DNA of 13,792 nucleotides from an uncultured Collinsella sp. (GCA_902465425.1 CABQNA010000018.1:1-13792); one strand, 5' to 3'; numbered from the stretch's first letter, positions 1 to 7,115 are shown. Notes: generated by a model not told the origin, from the sequence alone. Translations and numbers: made by a program.

Positions 1-1
1 C

Positions 2-196
2 ATGCTCGACATGGTGCTTGCCGAGATGCGCTCGACCAAGGCGGCGGGGGAGGATGGCGTGCCCATCGTCATTACCGGCGACGATGCCGAGGCGCTCGCG
101 GCGTTGGTCGGCCATAGCCTGACGGTCGACGATGCGCTGACGCTGCGGGGTCTCGCCGAGCTCTACCACATCAACCAAAAGCCCCGCCGCGCGTAG
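2..196 (+). CDS. coaX: Type III pantothenate kinase, C-terminal fragment
   Basis: This is the 3' end of a gene whose start lies left of the window; 64 codons remain before TAG at 194-196. The fragment reads like the CoaX C-terminus. A helix near residues 1-15 is followed by a strand and turn (VPIVITGDDAEALAALVG) in the place where CoaX proteins have 'ATGG' before the last helices. A final segment (TVDDALTLRGLAELYHINQ) matches the family ending 'dpnLtLeGLrliyeRN'. CoaX phosphorylates pantothenate in the first step of coenzyme A synthesis and, unlike type I and II kinases, is an ASKHA-fold enzyme. The canonical second Gly of the TGG turn is replaced (TGDD), which is a divergence to note. The catalytic N-terminal domain is outside the window, so the call rests on the C-terminal pattern only. 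The dCMP deaminase start follows 83 bases later. Confidence 0.7.
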   Translation: MLDMVLAEMRSTKAAGEDGVPIVITGDDAEALAALVGHSLTVDDALTLRGLAELYHINQKPRRA

Positions 197-279
197 CGAT
201 GGGGGCGATGGGACAAAAACGTCTCCACCTTCCACCTGCTACAATGGGTCAAACTATTGCGATTTCGGAGGTGTCTGCC

Positions 280-804
280 ATGTCGGACGATCTTCATCAA
301 ACCGCGTCGGGCAAGCGCCGCGACGTTATTAGCTGGGATGAGTTCTTTATGAGCGTGGCCATCGCCGCGCAGCGCCGCAGTAAGGACCCCAACACGCAGG
401 TGGGCGCGTGCATCGCCAACACCAACCACCGCATCCTTTCGGTGGGCTACAACGGTACGCCCTCGGCACTCAACGACGACTTTTTCCCGTGGGGCACGAG
501 CGACGACCCGTTGCAGGATAAGCACAACTACGTGGTGCATGCCGAGGCCAACGCCGTGCTCAACTACCGCGGCTCGCTCAAAGACCTTGAGGGTTCCACG
601 GTCTACGTCACGCTGTTCCCGTGCCACGACTGCGCCAAGATCCTGGCGCAGGTGGGCGTGGGCGAGGTCGTCTACCTGGACAACAAGTATGCCGATACCG
701 ACGACGGCCGTATCAGCCGCCGCATTCTCGACTCCTGCGGCATCAGCTACCGCCAGGTCATCGTCGATGTTCAGATTGGTACCGGGGGACAAGCTCAGCA
801 GTAG
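280..804 (+). CDS. dCMP deaminase family protein (zinc-dependent)
   Basis: This 174-residue protein is a typical cytidine/deoxycytidylate deaminase-fold enzyme. The zinc site is visible: His87-Ala-Glu89 (HAE, with Glu89 as proton shuttle) and Pro114-Cys115-x-x-Cys118. The stretch KDPNTQVGACI near 35-45 and GYNGTP at 56-61 are also characteristic of dCMP deaminases (the ComEB and phage T4 Cd type). The expected reaction is dCMP to dUMP, feeding thymidylate synthesis in the cytoplasm. The frame is open upstream to an ATG at 199, but I place the start at ATG 280. GGAGGT at 267-272 sits 7 bases before it, and the extra 27 residues from ATG 199 look nothing like the family. About 170 bases separate it from the next gene; a perfect 12-base palindrome (815-826) lies just after the stop but lacks a T-tract. 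Substrate choice between dCMP and a related nucleotide is not proven by sequence. Confidence 0.88.
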   Translation: MSDDLHQTASGKRRDVISWDEFFMSVAIAAQRRSKDPNTQVGACIANTNHRILSVGYNGTPSALNDDFFPWGTSDDPLQDKHNYVVHAEANAVLNYRGSLKDLEGSTVYVTLFPCHDCAKILAQVGVGEVVYLDNKYADTDDGRISRRILDSCGISYRQVIVDVQIGTGGQAQQ

Positions 805-974
805 CGCGTGCCAACGCCAGCTGGCGGCAAAACAGCCAAAAGAGCCCCGTCCCAAATTGACTACTCGTGAAAGTCGCGTCTGCGCGCATGGACGGCTCGT
901 GAGCGGGTACATGGCTGTAGTAACATAGCTTCTGTCTGCGGGCGTGCCCGCGTTATTGTGAGAAAGGAGCCCCT

Positions 975-1253
975 GTGGCTGTTAACGAAGAGCTGCTTAA
1001 GAAGGTTCTTGAAGAGATCCGCCCCAACCTGCAGGCCGACGGCGGCGATATGGAGTATGTGGGCGTCGACGACGAGGGCGTCGTCAAGCTGGAGCTGCAG
1101 GGCGCCTGCGCCGGCTGCCCCATGAGCTCGCTAACCCTTTCCATGGGTATCGAGCGCATCCTGAAGGAGCATGTGCCCGGCGTTACCCGCGTTGAGCAGG
1201 TCAATGCTTCCGGCGAGGCAGAGGACCTGTACGACGAGTACGCGCCGTTCTAA
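975..1253 (+). CDS. NifU C-terminal domain-like Fe-S cluster scaffold protein
   Basis: A 92-residue protein made of a single NifU-like (Nfu) domain. Key signs are the N-terminal LEEIRPNLQADGGD segment (residues 12-25) and the Cys45-Ala-Gly-Cys48 pair in GACAGCPMSS, which binds a bridging Fe-S cluster between two monomers. The protein is expected to act as a cytoplasmic carrier handing [4Fe-4S] or [2Fe-2S] clusters to apo-enzymes. The start is GTG at 975, 5 bases after AGGAG (965-969); the resulting N-terminus MAVNEELLKKVLEEIRP fits the family with nothing missing. No other NifU domain is fused to it, so it is the stand-alone Nfu type. A small GC hairpin (938-951) lies in its presumed leader, with unknown meaning. 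No suf or nif gene is adjacent, so the neighbourhood does not tell which machinery it serves. Confidence 0.88.
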   Translation: MAVNEELLKKVLEEIRPNLQADGGDMEYVGVDDEGVVKLELQGACAGCPMSSLTLSMGIERILKEHVPGVTRVEQVNASGEAEDLYDEYAPF

Positions 1254-1302
1254 GATGCGAAAGCTGCGGACGGTACGCTCCGCATAGACGTTACGTCCAA
1301 AT

Positions 1303-1335
1303 ATGCGGCTGCGAGCGTAAGGCCCGCGGCCGCAT
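1303..1335 (+). terminator. Possible weak terminator hairpin between nfu-like gene and lgt
   Basis: Bases 1303-1313 pair with 1325-1335 (ATGCGGC against GCCGCAT, then a T-G wobble and three more pairs) around an 11-base loop. Only a short TT follows, so termination may be poor or absent. A second, 6-bp hairpin (1265-1270 with 1279-1284) lies just upstream. The hairpin ends 27 bases before the lgt start, so it could equally be a leader structure of lgt mRNA. Confidence 0.35.
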
Positions 1336-1362
1336 TTGTATGTAGGGAGCAGGGGGATCGAT

Positions 1363-2184
1363 ATGCTCAACGACTTCTACCATATGCTTGATCCCGTCGC
1401 GATCTCGGCGGGCCCCATCACCATCTACTGGTACGGCCTAGCCTACGTGGTCGGCGCCCTGCTCACGGCGGTCGTCATGTACCGCACGCAGCGTCGCTGG
1501 GGCTTTAACATCACGATTGACGACCTGACGAGTGTCGTGGTCGGCGTGGTCTTTGGCCTCATTATCGGTGCCCGCCTGTTCTACGTCATCTTTTACGGCG
1601 ACGGCTACTACTGGGCGCATCCGCTCGAGATCTTTGCCACCAACGAGGGCGGCATGAGCTTCCATGGCGGCTTGGTGGGCGGCATTATCGGCGGCATCAT
1701 CGTGTGCCGCATGTATAAGCTCGATGCCTGGACTTTGGCAGACCTTGCCGTCATCGGCGCGCCGCTGGCCTTGTGCTTGGGCCGTTGTGCCAACTTTGTC
1801 AACGGTGAGCTGTGGGGCAAGCCGACCGATCTGCCCTGGGGCGTGGTCTTCGGTGGCACCGCGGGCGATATGCCGCGTCACCCCTCCCAGCTCTACGAGG
1901 CATTTCTTGAGGGCATCGTGCTCTTTTGCATTCTGCAGGTGCTCAGCCGCAAAAAGCCGCTACTGCCCCAAGGCACGTTTATGGGCGTGTTTGTGATGGG
2001 CTACGGCATCGTCCGCTTCCTCATTGAGTTTGTGCGTGTGCCCGATGCGCAGCTTGGCTATCTGCTGGGCGGCGTCATCACCATGGGTCAGCTGCTGAGC
2101 CTGCCGCTCGTAATCGCGGGCCTGGCGCTCATCATCTTTGCTCGTCGTCGCAACCAACCCCAGCGCATCTACCTCGACGCCTAA
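1363..2184 (+). CDS. lgt: Phosphatidylglycerol--prolipoprotein diacylglyceryl transferase
   Basis: Lgt moves the diacylglyceryl group of phosphatidylglycerol onto the lipobox cysteine of pre-lipoproteins, the first step of bacterial lipoprotein maturation, in the cytoplasmic membrane. The 273-residue length and about seven hydrophobic segments fit the family. Visible hallmarks are GAR..FYVIFY near 67-77, the FHGGLVGG loop with His101 (equivalent of E. coli His103), and the Lgt signature GRCANFVNGELWG with Arg141 (equivalent of the essential Arg143). They continue with RHPSQLYEA and a final FVRVPDAQLGY..GVITMGQLLSLP segment carrying Arg225. ATG 1363 is chosen because AGGGG at 1351-1355 precedes it by 7 bases and the N-terminus MLNDFYHMLDPV is family-like; a TTG at 1336 in the same frame has no ribosome site. 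The last two bases of the TAA stop fall inside the stem of the hairpin that follows. Confidence 0.96.
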   Translation: MLNDFYHMLDPVAISAGPITIYWYGLAYVVGALLTAVVMYRTQRRWGFNITIDDLTSVVVGVVFGLIIGARLFYVIFYGDGYYWAHPLEIFATNEGGMSFHGGLVGGIIGGIIVCRMYKLDAWTLADLAVIGAPLALCLGRCANFVNGELWGKPTDLPWGVVFGGTAGDMPRHPSQLYEAFLEGIVLFCILQVLSRKKPLLPQGTFMGVFVMGYGIVRFLIEFVRVPDAQLGYLLGGVITMGQLLSLPLVIAGLALIIFARRRNQPQRIYLDA

Positions 2185-2219
2185 CCACCACAAAGGGGAC
2201 AGGCACCTTTGTGGTGGTT
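2183..2219 (+). repeat. GGGGACAGG-type hairpin, copy A, at the end of lgt
   Basis: A perfect 14-bp stem (2183-2196 with 2206-2219; core arm CCACCACAAAGG against CCTTTGTGGTGG) closes a 9-base loop and contains the core AAAGGGGACAGGCACCTTT. The left arm begins with the last two bases of the lgt stop codon and the right arm ends in TTT, so it could act as a terminator or 3'-end stabiliser. The shared loop sequence links it to copies B to E in this window. Confidence 0.75.
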
Positions 2220-2243
2220 TGCTGGGCAACGATGACAGAACCG

Positions 2244-2298
2244 TAACGTTTCCCCAGATAAAACCTGCCAAAATAAACCTGTCCCTTTTTGCAGGTTT
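2244..2298 (-). repeat. GGGACAGG-type hairpin repeat, copy B, inverted
   Basis: Read on the minus strand, this copy carries AAAAAGGGACAGGTTT, then TTTTGGCAGGTTTT. Bases 2261-2268 (AAACCTGC) pair with 2291-2298 (GCAGGTTT), with further A/T pairing inside. Bases 2244-2291 match the reverse complement of 7121-7168 (copy D) at 45 of 48 positions. It lies 25 bases from copy A in opposite orientation, so the lgt-DUF6020 gap holds a head-to-head pair. It ends 20 bases before the preferred start of the next gene. Confidence 0.75.
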
Positions 2299-2318
2299 CT
2301 AGAAAGGCTCTTTGGACT

Positions 2319-4502
2319 GTGAAGGATTCCGATCTCTCCACAACGGCTGCGCGCGACGCTGCCCGCATCGTTTGGTTTAAGCGCTACCCCGCCAAGCAGA
2401 CGCTCATCGCATTTTTGCTCGCGCTGTTGGCGACCACGGCGTTTTCCATCGATCCCGCCCCGGTGTCGAGCAACGCAGTCTTGGCGATTGACCCCAAAGC
2501 CTCGGGCATGCTGTACGTGTGCTACGAGGTGCTCCTCTCGTTTGCCGGCCATACCGACGCGGTCATGCTGCTTGCACTTGCCTGCCTGCTCACCTTGCCG
2601 TTTCGCTACGTGTTCTTTGGCCGTGGCGACACCTGGCGTCCATCGATCATTCTGCCGTCGCTGTTCTTCGCCATCTGCATGGTGTTCGGCCGCAGCTACG
2701 ATCTCACCGACTCGGCCGAGATTGTCCTTGGCGACAAAGCCCGCATCATCTGCGCCTGGATTGGCGGCGCGGGCTGGATGCTCTTGGCGGTCGTTGCCTT
2801 CTACCTTGCCTTTGAGTGTCTAGATTGGCTGAGCTCTCGGCGCATTCCGTTTTCCGAAGCGCACTTTGGCCGCGTATGGCGTGTGACTCACGCCGTGCTC
2901 TCGGTCCATCCCTTTGCCGGGCCCTTCCTGGTGCTTATGATCGCCTGGGCGCCCACGCTTATCGCTTCGCTGCCCGGTCTTTTTATGGGAGATACGGGTG
3001 CGCAGATTCGCCAGTGGTTCAACTACCCCAACGGCACGAGTGACTACCTGCGTCTGCTCAATCCCAATGTGTTGCTCAACGGACATCACCCCGTGGTGCA
3101 CACGGCTATCATCGGTTCGTGCGTCCAGCTGGGGCTTTCACTGTTCAACAGCGCCAACGCAGGTCTTGCCATCTACACCTGTGCTCAGTTCGTCATCACG
3201 GCTGCCTGCATGGCCTATTCCATTTCGTCGCTGCGCAAACTGGGCGTGAGTCTGCCGGTTCGCGGTGCGATCCTGCTGTTCTTTGCGTTTATGCCGATGT
3301 TCTCTAACTACGCGGCGTTGCTCACCAAAGACGTGCTCTTTGCCGACGCGTTTTTGGTGCTGCTGGTGCAGACCGTGAAGCTCGTGGCCTGCGGTCTGCC
3401 CCGTCGTGATGCCAATGTCGAGCGAGCGGGCGAGAAAGCCCCCGTGCTCTTTGCGCGCCACGACTGGCTGCTGCTCGCTCTGGGCGCCATGGGTTCCACG
3501 TTCCTGCGCAACGGCGGCCTGGTGTTTCCCCTGGCGGCATGCGTAATCGCAGCGGCGTTTTGCGTATGGGACGTGCATGTGGCTCGTCGTGCAGCCAAGC
3601 AGACTGGTGCTGCACCTTCGGGCGCCATCCCGCGTTTCCGCTGGGTTGGCGTTCTCGCGGTGCTCGCGCTCTGCCTTGCCTCTAATATGTACTTCACCAA
3701 GGTCTTTATGCCGGCGCACGATATCACGCCTGGTTCCAAGCGCGAAATCCTCTCAATTCCGTTCCAGCAGACGGCTCGTTTCGTCCAAAAGCACGACGGC
3801 CTCAACTCGGGCGTCAACCCCACGGTTAAGGAGGACGGCACCATCGTGGAGGCTCCTTGCGACGGTTCGGTGACCGACGAAGAGCGTGCCGTGATCGATC
3901 GCGTACTCAAGTACGAGAATCTGGGCCGCCGCTACAACCCCGACAAGTCCGATGCCGTCAAGAACTGCTTTAACGAGTACGCCTCGCAGGAGGACATCGA
4001 TGCCTATTTTGAGGTATGGGCTCAGATGTTTAAGAAGGATCCCGAGTGCTATATCTCGGCGCTTATCAATAACTACTACGGCTACTTTTATCCGAGCGCC
4101 CGCGATGCGTGGGTCTACAGCACGGCGCGCAGTGCCGAGATTATGGCGCGTCCCGACAACCTCAAGTACTTCGACTTCCATCCGGTCGATAGCAAGGTCG
4201 TGCGCTGGTGCGACCACCTGATCAACCTGTACCGCGTGGCGGTGCAGCGCATCCCGTTTATCTCGCTCACCATGAGCTCGGCCACCTATGTGTGGATCAT
4301 GATCGCCGTGGTGGTCTACCTGCTGCGTCGTCATTCATGGCGTGCGCTGGCGATCTGGGTGCCGCTGTTGGGCGTGCTTGCCGTGTGCCTGATTGGTCCG
4401 TGTAACGGATCGACCTACATGCGCTACCTGTATCCGGTCATCGCCTGCATGCCCTTCGCCATCGGCGCCACCGTCACCCGCAGCGACTTCCTCTGGTTCT
4501 AA
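2319..4502 (+). CDS. Large polytopic membrane protein, DUF6020-like
   Basis: A 727-residue integral membrane protein with a short basic cytoplasmic N-terminus and roughly a dozen hydrophobic segments. A long non-hydrophobic region at about residues 465-645 is probably extracytoplasmic, followed by two closing segments. Conserved-looking motifs are PGLFMGDTGAQ (Asp225) and, 30 residues later, NGHHPVVHT (His256-His257-Pro258). As I recall the DUF6020 family, an Asp motif followed by HHP-T is typical. The arrangement of many helices, an acidic residue in the first external loop and a large external domain resembles GT-C-fold glycosyltransferases, but this is inference and no function is assigned. 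I chose GTG 2319, with AGAAAGG (2301-2307) 11 bases upstream. TTG 2289 is in frame but lies in repeat B without a ribosome site. The gene stands alone between hairpin repeats, so context gives no clue. Confidence 0.75.
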   Translation: MKDSDLSTTAARDAARIVWFKRYPAKQTLIAFLLALLATTAFSIDPAPVSSNAVLAIDPKASGMLYVCYEVLLSFAGHTDAVMLLALACLLTLPFRYVFFGRGDTWRPSIILPSLFFAICMVFGRSYDLTDSAEIVLGDKARIICAWIGGAGWMLLAVVAFYLAFECLDWLSSRRIPFSEAHFGRVWRVTHAVLSVHPFAGPFLVLMIAWAPTLIASLPGLFMGDTGAQIRQWFNYPNGTSDYLRLLNPNVLLNGHHPVVHTAIIGSCVQLGLSLFNSANAGLAIYTCAQFVITAACMAYSISSLRKLGVSLPVRGAILLFFAFMPMFSNYAALLTKDVLFADAFLVLLVQTVKLVACGLPRRDANVERAGEKAPVLFARHDWLLLALGAMGSTFLRNGGLVFPLAACVIAAAFCVWDVHVARRAAKQTGAAPSGAIPRFRWVGVLAVLALCLASNMYFTKVFMPAHDITPGSKREILSIPFQQTARFVQKHDGLNSGVNPTVKEDGTIVEAPCDGSVTDEERAVIDRVLKYENLGRRYNPDKSDAVKNCFNEYASQEDIDAYFEVWAQMFKKDPECYISALINNYYGYFYPSARDAWVYSTARSAEIMARPDNLKYFDFHPVDSKVVRWCDHLINLYRVAVQRIPFISLTMSSATYVWIMIAVVVYLLRRHSWRALAIWVPLLGVLAVCLIGPCNGSTYMRYLYPVIACMPFAIGATVTRSDFLWF

Positions 4503-4503
4503 C

Positions 4504-4537
4504 TTGGTGCATTGGGGGTCAGGTTACTTTGCACCAA
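4504..4537 (+). repeat. GGGGTCAGG-type hairpin, copy C, at the end of the DUF6020-like gene
   Basis: TTGGTGCA (4504-4511) pairs perfectly with TGCACCAA (4530-4537) around an 18-base loop containing GGGGGTCAGGTTAC. It starts one base after the TAA stop (4500-4502). The stem is unrelated to those of the other copies, but the loop core GGGGTCAGG differs from GGGGACAGG by one base. No T-tract follows. Confidence 0.55.
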
Positions 4538-4570
4538 AGGGGTCATCATCACGACGCCTTCATTTTGGGG

Positions 4571-4599
4571 TTTATCTCGCAGGCCGGTAGGTATATCAT
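4571..4599 (+). promoter_or_regulatory. Candidate yebC promoter
   Basis: TTTATC (4571-4576) and TATCAT (4594-4599) are spaced by 17 bases. The -10 matches the consensus at five of six positions; the -35 is weak. It would give a leader of about 60 bases before yebC. This is inspection only. Confidence 0.35.
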
Positions 4600-4667
4600 A
4601 ACGACGTTTGTTTATATTGCCCGAGCATCTGCGCTGGGCTTTAGGTCGAAACCGATAGGAGACACGT

Positions 4668-5474
4668 ATGTCCGGACACTCTAAGTGGGCCACAACCAAG
4701 CATCGTAAGGGCGCGCAGGACGCCAAGCGTTCCGCCCTCTTCTCCAAGCTCAGCCGCAACATCACCGTTGCTGCCCGTCTCGGCGGTGACCCGCTGCCCG
4801 AGAACAACGCCAGCCTCGCCGCTGCCGTTGCCAAGGCCAAGGCTCAGTCCATGCCTAAGGACAAGATCAAGTCCGCTATCGACAAGGCTTTTGGTTCGGG
4901 TGCCGACGCTGCCGTCTACGAGAATATCGTGTACGAGGGCTACGGTCCCGCCGGTGTCGCCGTCTACGTCGACTGCCTGACCGACAACCGCAACCGTACC
5001 GCCGCTGATGTCCGTTCCGCCTTCTCCCACGCTGGTGGCAACCTGGGCACCTCCGGCTCCGTCGCCTTCCAGTTTGAGCGCAAGGGCCAGATCGTCGTCG
5101 CCAAGGAGATCCTGGACGAGAACGCCAAGAAGGAGACCATGATCGCCAACGGTGCTGCCGGTGACGAGGATGAGTTCATGATGGCCATCGCCGAGGCCGG
5201 TGGCGAGGACTACGAGGACGCCGGCGAGGAGTGGATCGTCTGGACTACTGCCAACGAGGTCATGGCTGTCTCCAAGGCGCTCGAGGAGCAGGGCGTCCAG
5301 GTCAAGGGCTCCGAGACCACCATGGTCCCGACCACCCCGACCGAGGTCTCCGGCGCCGACGCCAAGAAGGTTCAGCGCCTCATCGACCGTCTTGAGGAGC
5401 TCGACGACGTCCAGGATGTTTACAGCACCATGGACATGACCGACGAGGTCATCGCTGCCCTCGAGGAGGAGTAG
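4668..5474 (+). CDS. yebC: YebC/PmpR family protein (translation factor or regulator)
   Basis: The 268-residue protein begins with the family signature GHSKWATTKHRKGAQDAKR (residues 3-21) and continues with LFSKLSRNI and KAKAQSMPKDKIKSAIDKA. The central YEGYGPAGVAVYVDCLTDNRNRTAADVRSAFSHAGGNLGTSGSV block is the most conserved part of YebC. Members have been described as DNA-binding regulators and, more recently, as ribosome-associated factors that relieve stalling, including at proline stretches; sequence alone does not choose. It is about 20 residues longer than common homologues, with extra residues around 149-165 (after DENAKKETMI) and an acidic C-terminus. ATG 4668 follows GATAGGAG (4654-4661) by 6 bases. 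Codons such as GCC, ATC, AAG and CGT dominate more strongly than in neighbouring genes, suggesting high expression. It appears monocistronic, closed by a strong terminator. Confidence 0.95.
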   Translation: MSGHSKWATTKHRKGAQDAKRSALFSKLSRNITVAARLGGDPLPENNASLAAAVAKAKAQSMPKDKIKSAIDKAFGSGADAAVYENIVYEGYGPAGVAVYVDCLTDNRNRTAADVRSAFSHAGGNLGTSGSVAFQFERKGQIVVAKEILDENAKKETMIANGAAGDEDEFMMAIAEAGGEDYEDAGEEWIVWTTANEVMAVSKALEEQGVQVKGSETTMVPTTPTEVSGADAKKVQRLIDRLEELDDVQDVYSTMDMTDEVIAALEEE

Positions 5475-5543
5475 CGCCCGCACGGGTTAAGCCGTGCATA
5501 TCTGGGCATAATGAAGCGAGCATGCAAGCCTCGTGGAATAGAT

Positions 5544-5585
5544 GAGCCGGATCCGCGTGCGTAGAGCACCGGACCCGGCTCTTTT
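5544..5585 (+). terminator. Rho-independent terminator of yebC
   Basis: GAGCCGG (5544-5550) pairs with CCGGCTC (5575-5581), and TCCG (5552-5555) with CGGA (5570-5573). A further four pairs (GTGC with GCAC) close a 5-base loop, and TTTT (5582-5585) follows at once. There is one mismatch and one bulge. A 6-bp hairpin (5480-5485 with 5492-5497) lies just after the stop. Confidence 0.85.
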
Positions 5586-5590
5586 ATAAT
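5585..5590 (+). promoter_or_regulatory. Candidate -10 box for the amaP cluster
   Basis: A perfect TATAAT begins on the last T of the yebC terminator tract, 50 bases before the AmaP-like start. No good -35 is visible 16-18 bases upstream, where the terminator stem lies, so it may need an activator or be fortuitous. Confidence 0.4.
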
Positions 5591-5639
5591 GATGCGAACC
5601 GTTTTGCATTTCGAGAGCCGAGATTTGAAGGGAGCACGC

Positions 5640-6185
5640 GTGCGCGTACTCAAACGAGCCCTAGCGATCGTGTATCTTGCCGCCGCCATCGTGGCGCTGG
5701 GTACGCTTGTCTGCCAGTTCTGGGGACCGTATACGTATCGCTTTATGCTGCTGTTGCGTGACACCATGCCGCGCATTGTCGTGACGGCATGCGGCGGAGT
5801 TGTGGCGATCGGCGTGCTGGTAAGCTTCTTCCGCCTGATGTTTGCCCGTCGCGAGCCGTCCTGTGTGCATCCGGCGGGGGAGCGCAATATCGAAGTCACC
5901 CTTGCGGCGCTTTCTTCGTGTGCTAGGGCTGCTGCCGAGCGCGACGACCGCGTGATGGTCGAGCATGTCGAGGCCCGCGTCCAAGGCTCCGACGATTCGC
6001 ACGTTCGATTTAAGGTCGAGGCTATCGCGCTTGACGATAAGGACGTGGCATCTCTGGCTACCGCGATGCAACAGCGCATCGAGGAAGCTTGCGACACCAT
6101 GCTCGGCACGCCGGGTACGACCGCGCGCGTCCGTTTTTTGCCGTCCAAGACTACCGTCCAGACCGTGGAGGTTTCCGGTGAGTGA
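5640..6185 (+). CDS. amaP: Alkaline shock response membrane anchor protein AmaP-like
   Basis: A 181-residue protein with two hydrophobic segments at about residues 6-26 and 46-66 (VVTACGGVVAIGVLVSFFRLMF). A soluble domain of about 110 residues follows (RNIEVTLAALSSCARAAAERDDRVMVEHVEARV ... TARVRFLPSKTTVQTVEV) that resembles a divergent Asp23-type fold. This is the usual layout of AmaP, which tethers Asp23 to the membrane in Gram-positive bacteria. The start is GTG 5640, 5 bases after GAAGGGAG (5627-5634); an ATG at 5589 in frame overlaps the terminator and -10 box and would add 17 unrelated residues. Its TGA overlaps the next start by 8 bases, implying translational coupling. The order amaP, DUF2273, asp23 is the strongest support, since the protein itself is poorly conserved. 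Confidence 0.8.
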   Translation: MRVLKRALAIVYLAAAIVALGTLVCQFWGPYTYRFMLLLRDTMPRIVVTACGGVVAIGVLVSFFRLMFARREPSCVHPAGERNIEVTLAALSSCARAAAERDDRVMVEHVEARVQGSDDSHVRFKVEAIALDDKDVASLATAMQQRIEEACDTMLGTPGTTARVRFLPSKTTVQTVEVSGE

Positions 6186-6555
6186 TACCAATCAAGATAA
6201 GACCGCTCGTACGCCGCGCCTGACGATTGACCAGAGCGCCACGCCGGCGAGCGAACCTGTTGATTCCAAAGCAGAGGCAACCGAGTTGCAAGATGCGGCA
6301 GCCGCGGATTTTGACGAGGCTATGGGTCTCATCAAGGGTACGGGCGCTGCCATCTGGAGCTATGCTGTGCGTCATCCCAACACCACGCTCGGTGCCGTCG
6401 CTGGCTTTATCCTCGCCGTGTTGGTGCTCACGCTCGGCCTGTGGGACACGCTCGTCATTGCATTCTTCGTGCTGATCGGCGCTGTGATCGGCCAAATTCG
6501 CGACGGCGAGAACGGGATCGTCAATTTCTTCGGCCGTCTGTTTAGCGGCCGCTAA
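6178..6555 (+). CDS. DUF2273-type small membrane protein
   Basis: A 125-residue protein starting at GTG 6178, 5 bases after GGAGGT (6167-6172) and inside the end of the previous gene. Residues 1-50 are polar and acidic and probably cytoplasmic. Residues about 60-105 form a hydrophobic hairpin (TTLGAVAGFILAVLVLTLGLWDTLVIAFFVLIGAVIGQ), followed by a short RDGENGIVNFFGRLFSGR tail. This is the DUF2273 pattern: two adjacent membrane helices, a G-x-x-x-G-rich turn and a basic 'R/K...L..LF' end. Members nearly always lie next to Asp23 or AmaP genes and are thought to help place Asp23 at the membrane. The polar N-terminal extension is longer than in Firmicutes members of about 60-80 residues. Only 44 bases separate it from the asp23-like gene. 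Confidence 0.8.
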   Translation: MSDTNQDKTARTPRLTIDQSATPASEPVDSKAEATELQDAAAADFDEAMGLIKGTGAAIWSYAVRHPNTTLGAVAGFILAVLVLTLGLWDTLVIAFFVLIGAVIGQIRDGENGIVNFFGRLFSGR

Positions 6556-6599
6556 TATGTATTCGACTGTCGCATCTGCGGCAGGCATAAGGAGGAACC

Positions 6600-7115
6600 A
6601 TGGCTTTTAATACGAAGGTCGATGTAGCCGATACCGAGCTCGAGGAGAACGAGGCGGTCGTCGCCGAAGCTGAGGATGTGACGCTCGAGGATGAGGCGCT
6701 CGTCGAGGCCGAGTCCGAGGCCGATGAGGACGACGAGGAAGCGGATGAGTCCGAGGACTCGCTGACCTATTCCAACGGCGTGATCGAGAAGATCGTTGCC
6801 ATGGCCACCCGTGAGGTTCCGCACGTTCTGGGCATGAAGGGTAACCTTATGCACTTTGTGCAGGAGCAGTTTGGTGCCGAGAATCTGACCAAGGGCGTGA
6901 CGGTCGAGGTCACCGATGACAATCGCGTGGTCGTCAACATTTCCGTCATCATCGAGTACGGCGCCTATGCGCCCGCGATCTTCGACGATGTCAAGGCACG
7001 TGTCACCGAGCGCCTTGCCGCGATGACTGGCCTTGAAGTGGCGGGCGTCAACCTGCGCATCGAGGACGTCATCACCCCCGAGGAGTACGAGCACCGCACC
7101 AGCCAGCACGAATAA
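6600..7115 (+). CDS. Asp23/Gls24 family envelope stress protein
   Basis: A 171-residue protein with two parts. Residues 8-55 are extremely acidic (runs such as EADEDDEEADESED) and look disordered. Residues about 57-160 form the Asp23 domain: YSNGVIEKIVAMATREVPHVLGM at its start, TVEVTDDNRVVVNISVIIEYG in the middle and a C-terminal VKARVTERLAAMTGLEVAGVNLRIEDV. Asp23 proteins are abundant, membrane-associated by way of AmaP, and linked to cell-envelope stress and alkaline shock. ATG 6600 follows AAGGAGGA with ideal spacing. The acidic leader is absent from the classical staphylococcal protein and is the odd feature here. The gene ends the three-gene cluster: a repeat hairpin starts on its stop codon, followed by a strong terminator. 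Confidence 0.9.
   Translation: MAFNTKVDVADTELEENEAVVAEAEDVTLEDEALVEAESEADEDDEEADESEDSLTYSNGVIEKIVAMATREVPHVLGMKGNLMHFVQEQFGAENLTKGVTVEVTDDNRVVVNISVIIEYGAYAPAIFDDVKARVTERLAAMTGLEVAGVNLRIEDVITPEEYEHRTSQHE

Noticed and set aside
815..826. Perfect palindrome CGCCAGCTGGCG after the dCMP deaminase gene
   Set aside because: It is short, with no loop or T-tract and no second copy seen; a chance palindrome in GC-rich DNA is likely.
163..912. 249-residue minus-strand open frame opposite the dCMP deaminase
   Set aside because: Antisense shadow: the plus frame carries the complete zinc-deaminase motifs.
4641..5483. 280-residue minus-strand open frame opposite yebC
   Set aside because: It is Leu/Gly/Asp/Val-rich low complexity that mirrors the strong GCC/GAG codon bias of yebC, with no domain of its own.
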